Source: Halothiobacillus neapolitanus c2 (GTDB taxonomy: Bacteria > Pseudomonadota > Gammaproteobacteria > Halothiobacillales > Halothiobacillaceae). From it: a stretch of 64,000 bases of DNA. This document shows, piece after piece, positions 34,896-43,975 of the stretch. Numbering within the stretch: the first letter of the stretch is position 1; every line of letters begins with the position of its first letter. The translations under genes were made by a program, and so were the position numbers. The notes beneath the pieces were generated by a model. That model searched no databases. It had not been told where the DNA came from and worked only from the letters and a program-made list of their open reading frames with translations. The stretch is taken from NCBI RefSeq assembly GCF_000024765.1, contig NC_013422.1, forward strand, positions 1,011,501 to 1,075,500, given 5' to 3'.

Positions 34896-37409
34896 TCAGG
34901 TGCGGGGCTTTCGTAGGTCGGCATGGGGGTGCAGGGGGGTGTTCAAATTGCCAAGAAAACTGCGATGACGAGGTGAAGAGCGGTTGAAGCGGTTGTATAC
35001 CGCAAGCTTTGCCCAGTCTTCGATGAATATCCACACGATGCAGTAAGCCCAGATCAGTGCCACGTCGCTCCAGCCGATCGGCGTGATGAGGCCGAATGGG
35101 AAAAGCACGAACAGCGTTGCCAGCACCTTGGTGAGGATGGCCGACCACAGCAGCAGCGGCGACGGGAACGGCCGACTCCAGAACGGTTTGTGGGTGCGGG
35201 CGACGAACAGCGTGAGGTGTCCGGCGACGGCCAGCTTGAGAAAGATAAAGGTCTGGATCTGGTCTATCGATAGGTGCATCCATTCCTTGGCGATCCAGAG
35301 CAGACCGAAGGTTTCCACAACCCCGATCAGGCCGAGCACCGTCGAAACGGTGAGCACACGGTGCATGTTCCAGCGCACCGGCTTGGGATCGAGCCAGGTA
35401 TTGTCGTAGGCGATAGCCATGATCGGTAGGTCGTTGAAGAAGGCCAGCAGGATGATCATGATCGCGGTGATCGGGTAGAAGTCGAACACGATCATCGCCA
35501 GCACGACGAAGAACATGATGCGGATGGTTTCGACGATGCGGTAGATCGCATACGAGTTCATGCGCTCGAAGATGCGCCGGGCTTCCTCGACCGCGCTGAT
35601 GATGGTGGACAGCCCCGGTGCAGTCAGGATCAGGTCGGCGGCAGCCCGCGCGGCGTCGGTGGCACCCGAGACGGCAATGCCGACGTCAGCCTGCTTGAGC
35701 GCGGGGGCATCGTTGACGCCGTCGCCGGTCATGGCGACTAGGTGGCCGCGATCCTGCAATGTCTTGACGATGCCGTATTTGTGCTGCGGGAAGACCTGGG
35801 CAAAGCCGTCCGCCTTGTCGATGCGTTCGGCAGCATCCGGCGGAGCATTGGCGCTATCGCCGTCAAATAGTTCGGTAGCGGGCTGGATGTTCTTGCCCAT
35901 GCCGAGTTGACCGGCGATCTCGCAGGCGATGGCGACATTGTCGCCGGTGACCATCTTGACCTCAATGCCGTGTTCAATGGCATGCCGGATAGTCTGGGCG
36001 GAGTCCTCGCGCGGTGGGTCGAACAACGGCAGGATGCCGAGGAAGGTCCAGGTTTTGCCCTCGTCGTCCGAGCGCGCCACGCCCAACGTGCGATAACCCT
36101 TGGCGGCAAAATCATCGACCAATTGATTGGCGCGCGTTGCTTCATCGCCGCCCAGCTTGGACAGTTCAATGATGACCTGCGGTGCGCCTTTGGTTGTGCG
36201 GAACGTTTTGCCGTCGGTTCCCTTGATTTGTCCTTCGGTGCGTTTGCTGACCGGGTCGAAGGGCGTGAAACCGGTCTGTATGTAGCCATCCAGCGCCTTG
36301 GCGTCGCTCAGGCCGCCGATCACGGCCAGATCGATGGCGTCCTTGTCTTCGGCCTTGGAGGCCAGCGCGGCAGCGAGGATCAGCGCTTGGGCGTCGGTAG
36401 CCTGGAACACCGCGGGCTCACCGAGCGTGAGCTTGTTTTGGGTCAGTGTGCCGGTCTTGTCCGAGCAAAGGATGTCCACGCCGGCCATTTCCTCGATCGA
36501 TTGCAATCGCGAGACGATGGCTTTCTTTTTCGACAGGGCCAGTGCGCCGACCGCCATGGTCACCGACAATACCGCCGGCATGGCGACCGGGATGGAGGCG
36601 ACGGTGAGGATCAGCGCGAACTGTACCAGGTCGAGCAGCGGCGCATGGCGGAACAGTTGCACGATGATCAGCACGGCCACCAGCGCCAGACTCAAATAAA
36701 TGAGGTAATCGCCGATGGCCAGCACAGCCTTCTGGAAGTGCGAGACGGCACCGGCATCTTCCACCAGTTTGGCTGTTTTGCCGAAGAAGGTGTCGCCCCC
36801 GGTAGCGGTGACCACAGCGATCATCTCGCCCTGTTTGGCCACCGAGCCGGAATAGGCAACCTCACCGGGTTTCTTATTTACTGGCAGCGATTCGCCGGTG
36901 AGCGCGGACTGATCCACCGCCAGATATTCGCCCTCAACCAGCTTGGTGTCGGCTGGGATGATGTCGCCCAGCCGCAGGCGGATGACGTCGCCTGGCACCA
37001 GTTCGGCGGCATCCACTTCTTGCCATTGGCCATCGCGCAGCACGCGCGCCTTGAGTGCGAGCTGGCTCTTGAGTGCATCCAGGGCGTTGGCGGCCTTAAA
37101 CTCCTGCCAGAAGCCGATCACCGCATTGAAGATCAGCAGGGCGAGGATGATGATGAAGTCATCCCAGTGTTGAACCAGAGCGGAGAGAATGGCGGCGATC
37201 TCGATCATCCACGGGATCGGCCCCCAGAAATAGCTTAAAAAACGTTGTAGCGGGCTGACTTTTTTCTCTTCCAGCGCGTTGCGACCGAACTGTGCCAACC
37301 GTTGCTGTGCTTCAGCTGTGGCGAGTCCCTGAGGTGAGCTGCCAAGTTGCTTGAACACATCGTCTATGCCCAATTTTTCGACCTGTTGGCTATCAATGCT
37401 CTTGATCAT
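34896..37409 (-). CDS. Plasma-membrane-type (P3A) H+-ATPase
   Basis: An 837-residue P-type ATPase of the fungal/plant proton-pump type. The phosphorylated aspartate is D317 in CSDKTGTLTQNK. The actuator motif is LTGESLPV, and the hinge MTGDGVNDAPALKQADVGIAV is present. The N-terminal cation-ATPase domain and about ten membrane helices are visible (for example LVQFALILTVASIPVAMPAVL in M4, with the PVAMPA kink). It likely exports protons at the inner membrane, useful for pH balance in an acid-producing bacterium. The C terminus lacks a long regulatory tail. Long antisense frames across it are shadows. Confidence 0.93.
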   Translation of the reverse strand: MIKSIDSQQVEKLGIDDVFKQLGSSPQGLATAEAQQRLAQFGRNALEEKKVSPLQRFLSYFWGPIPWMIEIAAILSALVQHWDDFIIILALLIFNAVIGFWQEFKAANALDALKSQLALKARVLRDGQWQEVDAAELVPGDVIRLRLGDIIPADTKLVEGEYLAVDQSALTGESLPVNKKPGEVAYSGSVAKQGEMIAVVTATGGDTFFGKTAKLVEDAGAVSHFQKAVLAIGDYLIYLSLALVAVLIIVQLFRHAPLLDLVQFALILTVASIPVAMPAVLSVTMAVGALALSKKKAIVSRLQSIEEMAGVDILCSDKTGTLTQNKLTLGEPAVFQATDAQALILAAALASKAEDKDAIDLAVIGGLSDAKALDGYIQTGFTPFDPVSKRTEGQIKGTDGKTFRTTKGAPQVIIELSKLGGDEATRANQLVDDFAAKGYRTLGVARSDDEGKTWTFLGILPLFDPPREDSAQTIRHAIEHGIEVKMVTGDNVAIACEIAGQLGMGKNIQPATELFDGDSANAPPDAAERIDKADGFAQVFPQHKYGIVKTLQDRGHLVAMTGDGVNDAPALKQADVGIAVSGATDAARAAADLILTAPGLSTIISAVEEARRIFERMNSYAIYRIVETIRIMFFVVLAMIVFDFYPITAIMIILLAFFNDLPIMAIAYDNTWLDPKPVRWNMHRVLTVSTVLGLIGVVETFGLLWIAKEWMHLSIDQIQTFIFLKLAVAGHLTLFVARTHKPFWSRPFPSPLLLWSAILTKVLATLFVLFPFGLITPIGWSDVALIWAYCIVWIFIEDWAKLAVYNRFNRSSPRHRSFLGNLNTPLHPHADLRKPRT

Positions 37410-37469
37410 TGTGGACTCCTTGCCCTTTTGGCAGTGTTGCTCGGGAAGCGATCTGCATGTCCATGATTG

Positions 37470-38267
37470 TCAGGGTGCGATCATCCCGTTATCGAGATAG
37501 GCTTCGGCGTAGGTAAATACAATGTCGGGATTCGGGCAGATCAGCGCATGATCCTTGTCGGCGTAATCCAGCCGTTCGAGCAAATCCTTAATCACATTGA
37601 GCCGCGCATGCTTCTTGTCGTTTGCGCGCACCACGGTCCAAGGCGTCAGCGCGCTGTGCGTGCGTGCAAACATCTCGTTGCGCGCTGCGCTGTAGTCATC
37701 CCAGTGTTTTTGCGCCACGGCATCAATCGGACTCATTTTCCACAGCTTGAGCGGATCGGTGCGGCGGGCGGCGAGGCGTTTTTTCTGCTCATCCTTGCTG
37801 ATATCGAGGTAGTACTTGAACAGGCTAATGCCGGAGCGGATCAGCATTTGCTCGAAGGCCGGCACGGTCTCCATGAATTCCTCGTACTCGGCATCGGTGC
37901 AGAATCCCATCACCCGCTCGACACCGGCGCGGTTGTACCAACTGCGGTTGAACAGCACCATTTCCTCGGCCGATGGCAAGTGCGGCACATAGCGCTGAAA
38001 GTACCAGCTTGTGCGGTCGCGTTCGGACGGTTTTCCCAGCGCCACTACGCGCGTTTCGCGTGGCGAGAGGTGCTGGATGATGCGCTTGATGGTGCCGTCC
38101 TTACCGCCACTATCCCGCCCTTCAAGGAGGACCAGAATACGTTCGCCTTGAGCGATGAAATGCTTTTGCAGTTTGACCAGCTCGACCTGCAGACCATGCA
38201 ATTCATGCTCATAGGCTTTTTTGGTCGGTGTTTTTGGGTGTGCCGCGGATGGTGTGTGATGTGCCAT
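37470..38267 (-). CDS. ppk2: Polyphosphate kinase 2
   Basis: A 265-residue class I PPK2 that moves phosphate between polyphosphate and nucleotides. The P-loop region is LVLLEGRDSGGKDGTIKR, the lid contains GKPSERDRTSWYFQRYVPHLP, and the catalytic NRSWYNRAGVERVMGF motif follows. Cytoplasmic. It lies 60 bases upstream of the H+-ATPase on the same strand, so the two may share a transcript, linking energy reserve and proton export. Confidence 0.95.
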   Translation of the reverse strand: MAHHTPSAAHPKTPTKKAYEHELHGLQVELVKLQKHFIAQGERILVLLEGRDSGGKDGTIKRIIQHLSPRETRVVALGKPSERDRTSWYFQRYVPHLPSAEEMVLFNRSWYNRAGVERVMGFCTDAEYEEFMETVPAFEQMLIRSGISLFKYYLDISKDEQKKRLAARRTDPLKLWKMSPIDAVAQKHWDDYSAARNEMFARTHSALTPWTVVRANDKKHARLNVIKDLLERLDYADKDHALICPNPDIVFTYAEAYLDNGMIAP

Positions 38268-38416
38268 GGAGTGCTTCTCTGCGGTGGTCGTCGTGGCAAA
38301 ACACCGCGATGAGTTAAATTATGAGTGCTGACTGTGTTTCAAGTTCATGCCTATTTATGAGGTATAACATTTAAAAGTGTCCCTTATATGCATTGGCGTG
38401 TATTTAATATACCCAT

Positions 38417-38526
38417 GAGAAGCTCGAAAAACCCGTCATTCCCGCGTAGGCGGGAATCCAACGCATTGATTTTTCTGGGTTCCCGGTTTCGCGGGAACGA
38501 CGAATCACGGGTGTTTCGAAGTGCCC
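38417..38526 (+). repeat. dRS3-like dispersed repeat, copy B
   Basis: Same organisation as copy A: GAGAAGCTCGAAAA at the left, the ATTCCCGCGTAGGCGGGAAT hairpin, and TTCGAAGTGCCCC at the right. It lies in the gap between ppk2 and the pyruvate-kinase-like gene. Confidence 0.85.
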
Positions 38527-38576
38527 CCATAACAAAATGACAGGGTAGTAACCTGAGTTACATGTTTTGGAATAAT

Positions 38577-39110
38577 TCAGCATGACTCGGTACCAGAGAG
38601 GATTTCTACCCGGTTAGTGGAGCCCGGATAGCCGCGTGAAGGCCCTTGGGTGAAAATAAGTGGCCCCGTGGAAAGTTTGTTCGCTTGCAGCCACTCACAG
38701 GCAATATCCTGCCAGTCGCGTGTGTCGTCGGTGCTATACACGAGGTGCACACCGTAGCTGAACAGCAGCCGCTGGCAGGTGGTGTGATGATTCGACAGAG
38801 CGACGATCCATGATGGAAGGTGAAAACGGGCGATGCGTCGCGTGGTGGCGCCGGTTTCGGTGGGGGTGTATACAAACGGCTCGTGCAGGTGCCGGACTGT
38901 AGTGAAGACGTTGAGTAAAACGATGTCCTCGAGACTCGGCTGTGCGCCGCGCCGTGTGATCGATGGTAATTCTGGCGGCTGTTCGCATCTTGCGGCTTCG
39001 GCTTGTCGCGCTATGCGCCCGAGCATTTTGACCGCCTCCACGGGGTAGCTGCCAACGTGTTCGGTAACGCAAAAATGACCACAGCCCTGCTCGATCGCAT
39101 CACCCACCAC
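38577..39110 (-). CDS. Pyruvate kinase C-terminal-domain protein (truncated)
   Basis: A 177-residue product that corresponds only to the C-terminal part of pyruvate kinase: [20 protein letters not shown] matches the end of the catalytic barrel and [21 protein letters not shown] matches the allosteric domain. The catalytic residues and nucleotide site are absent. The start is a GTG at 39110; the frame is open about 40 bases further up to a TGA, with more pyruvate-kinase-like residues ([18 protein letters not shown]). It may be a decayed gene or a free-standing allosteric domain. It could not act as pyruvate kinase. Confidence 0.65.
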   Translation of the reverse strand: MVGDAIEQGCGHFCVTEHVGSYPVEAVKMLGRIARQAEAARCEQPPELPSITRRGAQPSLEDIVLLNVFTTVRHLHEPFVYTPTETGATTRRIARFHLPSWIVALSNHHTTCQRLLFSYGVHLVYSTDDTRDWQDIACEWLQANKLSTGPLIFTQGPSRGYPGSTNRVEILSGTESC

Positions 39111-39257
39111 TGCGACATCCTTGAGACCGGCAACGACTCCTACTGCTTCAAATAGCGCAAGAAATCAGCCTGATACCCTGGTCAAAATTGGACTCTGTTG
39201 GGTGGTCAATTTTCGACGCTGTTTGACACCGCTAGAGAGCATTAGGTGTTTTTAGAG

Positions 39258-39464
39258 ATGATTAGATGCCATCTGTCCCGCTTGCTAGGCGAGAAGAAAT
39301 TGAAAATTTCAGACGTGTCAAGGGATACAAATATAAATAGAGGCGCGCTTACGCGGCTTTATTACGAAACGTATGAGCGTGTAGACAAGAGCGTGATTGA
39401 TCAGCTTTGCGAGTACTTGGACTGCAATGTTGCCGACCTTTTTGAATATGTTGTTGATGAGTAA
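39258..39464 (+). CDS. XRE-family helix-turn-helix protein
   Basis: A 68-residue small regulator of the Cro/CI type. The helix-turn-helix is KISDVSRDTNINRGALTRLY. I favour ATG 39258 over the GTG at 39246 because family members begin MIRxHLSRLLGEKK. Two TGGTCACC repeats one helical turn apart (39545-39552, 39556-39563) lie 80 bases downstream and could be operators. A tRNA-Arg gene follows, so this may be the residue of a small integrated element. Confidence 0.8.
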   Translation: MIRCHLSRLLGEKKLKISDVSRDTNINRGALTRLYYETYERVDKSVIDQLCEYLDCNVADLFEYVVDE

Positions 39465-39544
39465 AAAGAGGATGTGCTCAAGCGAGGGCAGGGGTCTTAT
39501 TCCAAAGGTAAGTGTTTTTCCATTAGAAAACGTCAGTCACTAAG

Positions 39545-39563
39545 TGGTCACCGTTTGGTCACC
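39545..39563. repeat. Paired TGGTCACC sites
   Basis: TGGTCACC at 39545-39552 and 39556-39563, 11 bases apart, flanked by CACT/AGTG. They lie between the small XRE gene and tRNA-Arg. Possible repressor or recombinase sites. Confidence 0.35.
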
Positions 39564-39599
39564 AAGTGAAAAGCACAAACAGTGAAGCGGTGTCAGAAC

Positions 39600-39676
39600 T
39601 GGTGCGCCCGACTGGATTCGAACCAGTGACCCCAGCCTTCGGAGGGCTGTACTCTATCCATCTGAGCTACGGGCGC
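39600..39676 (-). tRNA. tRNA-Arg(CCG)
   Basis: On the minus strand the acceptor stem GCGCCCG pairs with CGGGCGC, followed by A and an encoded CCA. The anticodon loop CTCCGAA gives anticodon CCG. D and T arms (GGTTCGAATCC) are normal; length 77 bases. Confidence 0.95.
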
Positions 39677-40030
39677 AATTTTTTGTTTGCGCATATTACC
39701 CGCTCGGTGCATCGCTGTCCACACAAAAAGCTTTGAGTTATCAATTGGAAATTTTTGTAGATTGCTGATAATAAAGAATTAATTTCTTAATTGGATGTTG
39801 CGGCATGCTAACTGGCAACAGTAATCTTTCTTCTGAAACTGTTGAAAACATGAAATCGGGATATGGCTCAGTCTGACTTATTCGACTCCATTGAGCTGTT
39901 CTACATCCCCAAATGCATCGTAGACTCAACAAGCAGGATCTGACGTTTTTTAGCCTTCTACAAATGTCCGTGAAAACGGGGTGATTCCCCTCTCAATGTT
40001 CATCAAACGATAAGTTGGTGTATGTTCAAA
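39677..40030. other. Intergenic stretch without a gene
   Basis: AT-rich just upstream of tRNA-Arg, where its promoter should lie. The antisense frame at 39741-39932 has no ribosome-binding site or recognisable content. Nothing else is supported. Confidence 0.5.
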
Positions 40031-40384
40031 TCAATGACCCAGACCACCTCGGCTGTTTCGATTTGTGCCATCGCCAGTTTTGCTTCCGCGGCTCATGCTC
40101 CCGCTTCCATAACGATACTGGTGCGTGTATTGACTTTGATTTCCACTACCCACACCTCGAGGCTGTTGGTTCATCATTTTTGATTGGTTTTTATTTTGGT
40201 TATTCAGTCGCTCGAAATCGGCAGATGTCGGAGCCTTACGCTGCTGGGACTGAATCTGTTGCTGGTTCATGGATTGCAGGGTGGATTGGGGGGGAGTCAG
40301 TGTATCGGCCCATGTTTGGGATGAGATAGCGGCGATGCCTATCAGAACACTGCCGATTAATGTTGTTTTGGTGGCGCGCATCAT
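40031..40384 (-). CDS. Small secreted Gln/Asn/Ser-rich protein
   Basis: About 117 residues from the ATG at 40384, which has AGGAG 6 bases upstream. A signal peptide is clear: MMRATKTTLIGSVLIGIAAI followed by SSQTWA and probable cleavage after Ala. The mature part is low-complexity and hydrophilic, rich in Gln, Asn, Ser and Gly, with no cysteines or domains. It should be periplasmic and largely disordered. Function unknown. Confidence 0.7.
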   Translation of the reverse strand: MMRATKTTLIGSVLIGIAAISSQTWADTLTPPQSTLQSMNQQQIQSQQRKAPTSADFERLNNQNKNQSKMMNQQPRGVGSGNQSQYTHQYRYGSGSMSRGSKTGDGTNRNSRGGLGH

Positions 40385-40472
40385 GTTTCTCCTCGGTTGA
40401 TGAATAGCGCCATTGTGCCGCCAAGTCATTGCGAGGCTGTTGCCTAACTGTTACCAACTGTTACCAAAGGAT

Positions 40473-41252
40473 TCAGTTTCTTTCGGCGGAAATACCTTTA
40501 CGTTTCAGATGGGTATGCCATCTTTGCCAATCCGGCATGAATTGGTCCATAAGGGCATAAAACCGAGCGTTATGATTGCGTTCGTGGAGATGAACGAGTT
40601 CGTGAACCAGAACCATATCGATGCAACCTTTGGGCATATGTATTAGCTCGAGATTCAGCCAGATTCGCCTGTCACGAATATTGCAACTGCCCCAGCGCGT
40701 CTTCATTCGTTTGATTCCGATGAAGTTGATATCGACGCCGATTTTTTCGCACCAATACGGCAGACGAGTCGTGAGATAGTCCTGAAGTGTGGCCCTTAAC
40801 TGTTGGGTGATCGCCTCATGCAGTTGGGTTTCACTCAAGGCATTTGTCCGCGTAAATACCTGTATCGTTCCATTGTCGATCAGCGTTAAATTTTGTTGGG
40901 AATTGGTGTGGACACTGATGCGGTGATTCTGATCGAACAGAAGGGTGGTTGAACCGTCTGAAATCGCATCAGAACGGTTTTGAAGGCTTCTTTGCGATTT
41001 GATCTGGCTTTGTTTTTGGAGAATCCAGTCCTGCTTTTTCAGTAGAATCTGGTGGATCAGTGGTAAGGCGATATGGTGGGGTGCGCTAACCTGTAACTGT
41101 GCATCCGCGCGCCCGATTCGCAGATACACGCCCTTGATCGTCTTGCGAGTAAGCTTGAACTCAATGCCTGTATCAGGCAGGAGTTCGTGGGTGATGACCA
41201 CCTTGGGCTGCGTCTGCACGCTCGGCGGACGCCATCGACCGAGACCGAACAT
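40473..41252 (-). CDS. YgjP-like metallopeptidase-domain protein (DUF45)
   Basis: A 259-residue protein with the zinc-protease motif HELVHLHERNHNARF (HExxH) near the C terminus and the family's usual MKTRWGSCN segment before it. The N-terminal half is beta-rich. Proteins of this family are predicted zinc peptidases linked to the SprT/WSS1 group; the substrate is unknown. It is transcribed 21 bases after pepA on the same strand and is likely cotranscribed with it. Confidence 0.85.
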   Translation of the reverse strand: MFGLGRWRPPSVQTQPKVVITHELLPDTGIEFKLTRKTIKGVYLRIGRADAQLQVSAPHHIALPLIHQILLKKQDWILQKQSQIKSQRSLQNRSDAISDGSTTLLFDQNHRISVHTNSQQNLTLIDNGTIQVFTRTNALSETQLHEAITQQLRATLQDYLTTRLPYWCEKIGVDINFIGIKRMKTRWGSCNIRDRRIWLNLELIHMPKGCIDMVLVHELVHLHERNHNARFYALMDQFMPDWQRWHTHLKRKGISAERN

Positions 41253-41273
41253 GCTGGGTTCCTGGCGCCTTAA

Positions 41274-42794
41274 TTACTTGATTTGGCCCTGAGCGTTGGC
41301 TCTGGCTCGCTTGAGCAGGAATTCGCTAAGCAGCGCGACCGGCCTGCCGGTGGCACCCTTGTTATCTCCTGTTACCCAAGCCGTACCGGCGATGTCGAGG
41401 TGTGCCCAACGGTAGTCCTTGGTGAAGCGGGAGAGGAAGGCGGCGGCTGTCAGTGCTCCGCCTTCGCGACCACCGATATTCGCCATATCGGCAAAGTTGC
41501 TCTTGAGCTGTGGTTGATATTCGTCCCATAAGGGCAGTTCCCATACCCGGTCATGGCTGCTTTCACCGGCTTTGGAGATTTCCTGGGCAAGGGCGCGGGT
41601 GTTGCTGAATAATCCGCTCGGCACACGGCCCAGCGCAATGACGCAAGCGCCGGTCAGTGTCGCCATGTCGATGACGACATCAGGTTTGAAGCGTTTGGCA
41701 TAGGTGAGCGCGTCGCAAAGAATCAGCCGGCCTTCGGCATCGGTATTCAACACTTCGATTGTCTGACCGGACATGCTCTTGACAATGTCGCCCGGTTTCA
41801 ATGCGTTGCCGTCCGGCATGTTTTCTACCGTAGGCACCAGGCCCACGACGTTGATCGGCAGCTTCAGTTCGGCCACGATCGAGATCAATCCGATGACAGC
41901 AGCAGCGCCGGCCATGTCGTATTTCATCTGATCCATGTCGAGACCGGGCTTGAGCGAGATGCCGCCGGTGTCGAACGTTACCCCTTTGCCGACCAGTACG
42001 ATCGGTTCTTCGTCATCACGACCGCCCATGTGCTCCATGATGATGAATTTGGGTGATTCAACACTGCCCTTGGCGACCGCGAGCAGGGCATTCATTCCCA
42101 AGGCTTCCATGCGGGACTGATCCAACACTTCAACCGCAAGGTGCGGATGGGTTTCCATCAACTTGCGGGCCTGATCGGCAAGCGCGGTTGGTGTGCAGAG
42201 ATTCGGTGGGAGGTTGGCCAGGTTCTTGGTCAGGTGAATCCCCGAACTGATTGCCATTGCTTCGCGCACGTGGTTTTCCGCTTCAAGCAGGCCACGGCGA
42301 CTGGGCGTAATGAAGGTGACTTTCCGCAGTGGGCGGCGTGGTCCCGGTTCCGGGGTCGACTTGAACTGATCGAAGCGGTAAACGGCGGCATCAATGGCAA
42401 GCACGCTTTGGCGGAGTATCTGTTCTAATTCGATCCCTTTGATGTCGATTTCGGTCAGGTGACTGACGCATTCTGTCGTGCCACGGTAGTGCAGCGCCTT
42501 GACGGCTGCGGTGGTGGCCTTGTTCAAAGCATTCAAGTCGAATTCGCGTTCTTTGCCCAGACCGACCAATAAAACCCGTTCAGCCTGAATATTGGGTACA
42601 CCGTGGATTAGCAGTGTGTCACCCAGCTCGCCTTCCATATCGCCACGGCGGGTGATCGCACTGAGGTGACCGTCACTGGCTTTGTCGATGGTTTCTGCCG
42701 CATCAGATAATTTTCGGGCTTCAAAAACACCGACAATCAGGCAGGAAGATCGCTGTTTTTCCGGTGCACCACTTTTGACTGAAAATTCCAACAC
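41274..42794 (-). CDS. pepA: Leucyl aminopeptidase
   Basis: A 506-residue M17 aminopeptidase, which removes N-terminal residues from peptides and in some bacteria also binds DNA at recombination sites. Metal and active-site residues are in VGKGVTFDTGGISLKPG, MKYDMAGAA and NTDAEGRLIL. The N-terminal macro-like domain is complete. Hexameric and cytoplasmic. It is divergent from a small membrane protein gene, with a 120-base promoter gap between them. Confidence 0.97.
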   Translation of the reverse strand: MLEFSVKSGAPEKQRSSCLIVGVFEARKLSDAAETIDKASDGHLSAITRRGDMEGELGDTLLIHGVPNIQAERVLLVGLGKEREFDLNALNKATTAAVKALHYRGTTECVSHLTEIDIKGIELEQILRQSVLAIDAAVYRFDQFKSTPEPGPRRPLRKVTFITPSRRGLLEAENHVREAMAISSGIHLTKNLANLPPNLCTPTALADQARKLMETHPHLAVEVLDQSRMEALGMNALLAVAKGSVESPKFIIMEHMGGRDDEEPIVLVGKGVTFDTGGISLKPGLDMDQMKYDMAGAAAVIGLISIVAELKLPINVVGLVPTVENMPDGNALKPGDIVKSMSGQTIEVLNTDAEGRLILCDALTYAKRFKPDVVIDMATLTGACVIALGRVPSGLFSNTRALAQEISKAGESSHDRVWELPLWDEYQPQLKSNFADMANIGGREGGALTAAAFLSRFTKDYRWAHLDIAGTAWVTGDNKGATGRPVALLSEFLLKRARANAQGQIK

Positions 42795-42913
42795 AACTGA
42801 TCTCCTATAATCTAACTGGGTATCTCAAAGATTCTATCAGAATGGGTCGGTGCATCGTGGTATCGTGAACAAAACCCGCAGTAAAACTGTCCCAAACACG
42901 CCCTCATTTCATT

Positions 42914-43216
42914 TTGAGCAGGAAAACGGTCATGAATCCACAACGTGATACAGAAGAAGAGTTCGAGCCGGGAGTGCACAACCCGCATCGCTACGAACCT
43001 AAATATGCCAAATCTGGTGTCGGTCAGTTTTCGAAGGTGTTGATCGTGGTGGGGGCCATCATGACTGCCATCGGTGTGATTGGCGGCTTCAGTGCCATGT
43101 TCCTGATGAAGGACGGCAGCCACTCGGTGTTTCTCGATCTCTTGATGCTGGCACCGCTTGGTTTTCTGATGGCATTTACCGGCATTACCGGTTGGGTAAT
43201 CAGCGGCGGCAAGTGA
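42914..43216 (+). CDS. Small membrane protein
   Basis: A 100-residue protein that may start at the GTG/TTG-free ATG 42933 given the strong leader GAGCAGGAAAACGGTC before MNPQRDTEEEF. A charged N-terminal tail (EEEFEPGVHNPHRYEPKY) is followed by two membrane helices, VLIVVGAIMTAIGVIGGFSA and LLMLAPLGFLMAFTGITGWV. No family recognised. It stands alone between pepA and an NlpC/P60 gene. Confidence 0.7.
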   Translation: MSRKTVMNPQRDTEEEFEPGVHNPHRYEPKYAKSGVGQFSKVLIVVGAIMTAIGVIGGFSAMFLMKDGSHSVFLDLLMLAPLGFLMAFTGITGWVISGGK

Positions 43217-43282
43217 TTTTTCTCAGGGCCGTTATGGCTCCACTCCGCGCATCAAGTTGACGATTCGCGCTTGTGGACGTCT

Positions 43283-43975
43283 TTATTGGGCGGCTAGCGC
43301 ATCAAGCTCGGTCATATTGAGCCGCCTAGCACCCGGAACGCGCCCGGCTCCCGCAAAGTGTTTACGCCAATAAACATTGTTGAGCTGCGCGAAGGTAACG
43401 TGCTCGCCCTTTCTGGGCGCGTGGATGAAGCGATTGTCGCCAATATAAATACCGACGTGATCGATCTTGCGACTGCGGATTTTGAAGAACAGCAGGTCAC
43501 CAGGCTTTAGTTGCGAGCGTGCAATGCGTTCAGTGAATGCGTATTGGTCGCGGGCAGTGCGCGGCAGTTCGATGTCAGCCTTCTTGTAGACAAAGCTGGT
43601 CAGCCCACTGCAGTCAAAACCTTGTTTCTTCGATGTGCCACCCCATTGATAAGCGGTGCCAAGCTGGCTGATCGCCTGCAAGATGGCTTCTGTCGCCGCG
43701 GTTCTGACTCCGTTTGGGTCATCGATGGCCTTGATCGGTACCGAAGGAAGTTTCGTGCTCAATGAGCTGTTTTTGAAGCTGTAATTTTCATCTTCGTTTT
43801 GGGTCAAAGCATTAAGCCAACCCAGGCCATTGCTCGACTGATTACTATCATCATTCGGGCCATTCGGGAGCGAAGCGCAGCCACCAAGGCCAAAAGCAGC
43901 ACAAACAATCAATCCCAGTGCGGGCAGCAGATGCTTCCTTGCGTCCGCACCGTTCGTCGCGTTAGGTGTCGTCAT
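43283..43975 (-). CDS. NlpC/P60 lipoprotein endopeptidase
   Basis: A 230-residue lipoprotein from the ATG at 43975. It has a lipobox LGGCAS with acyl Cys33 after a hydrophobic segment, and a C-terminal C40 peptidase domain. The catalytic Cys122 is in GFDCSGLTSFVY and the histidines H173 (IDHVGIYIG) and H185 (FIHAPR) complete the site. It should cleave peptidoglycan stem peptides on the periplasmic face of the membrane. The frame extends to 44068 but that would bury its start deep in rlmL; the shorter start overlaps rlmL by 14 bases. Confidence 0.9.
   Translation of the reverse strand: MTTPNATNGADARKHLLPALGLIVCAAFGLGGCASLPNGPNDDSNQSSNGLGWLNALTQNEDENYSFKNSSLSTKLPSVPIKAIDDPNGVRTAATEAILQAISQLGTAYQWGGTSKKQGFDCSGLTSFVYKKADIELPRTARDQYAFTERIARSQLKPGDLLFFKIRSRKIDHVGIYIGDNRFIHAPRKGEHVTFAQLNNVYWRKHFAGAGRVPGARRLNMTELDALAAQ

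Noticed and set aside
35907-37238. 443-codon open frame opposite the P-type ATPase
   Set aside because: It is the GC-rich shadow of the ATPase gene; its residues follow no known family and there is no ribosome-binding site.
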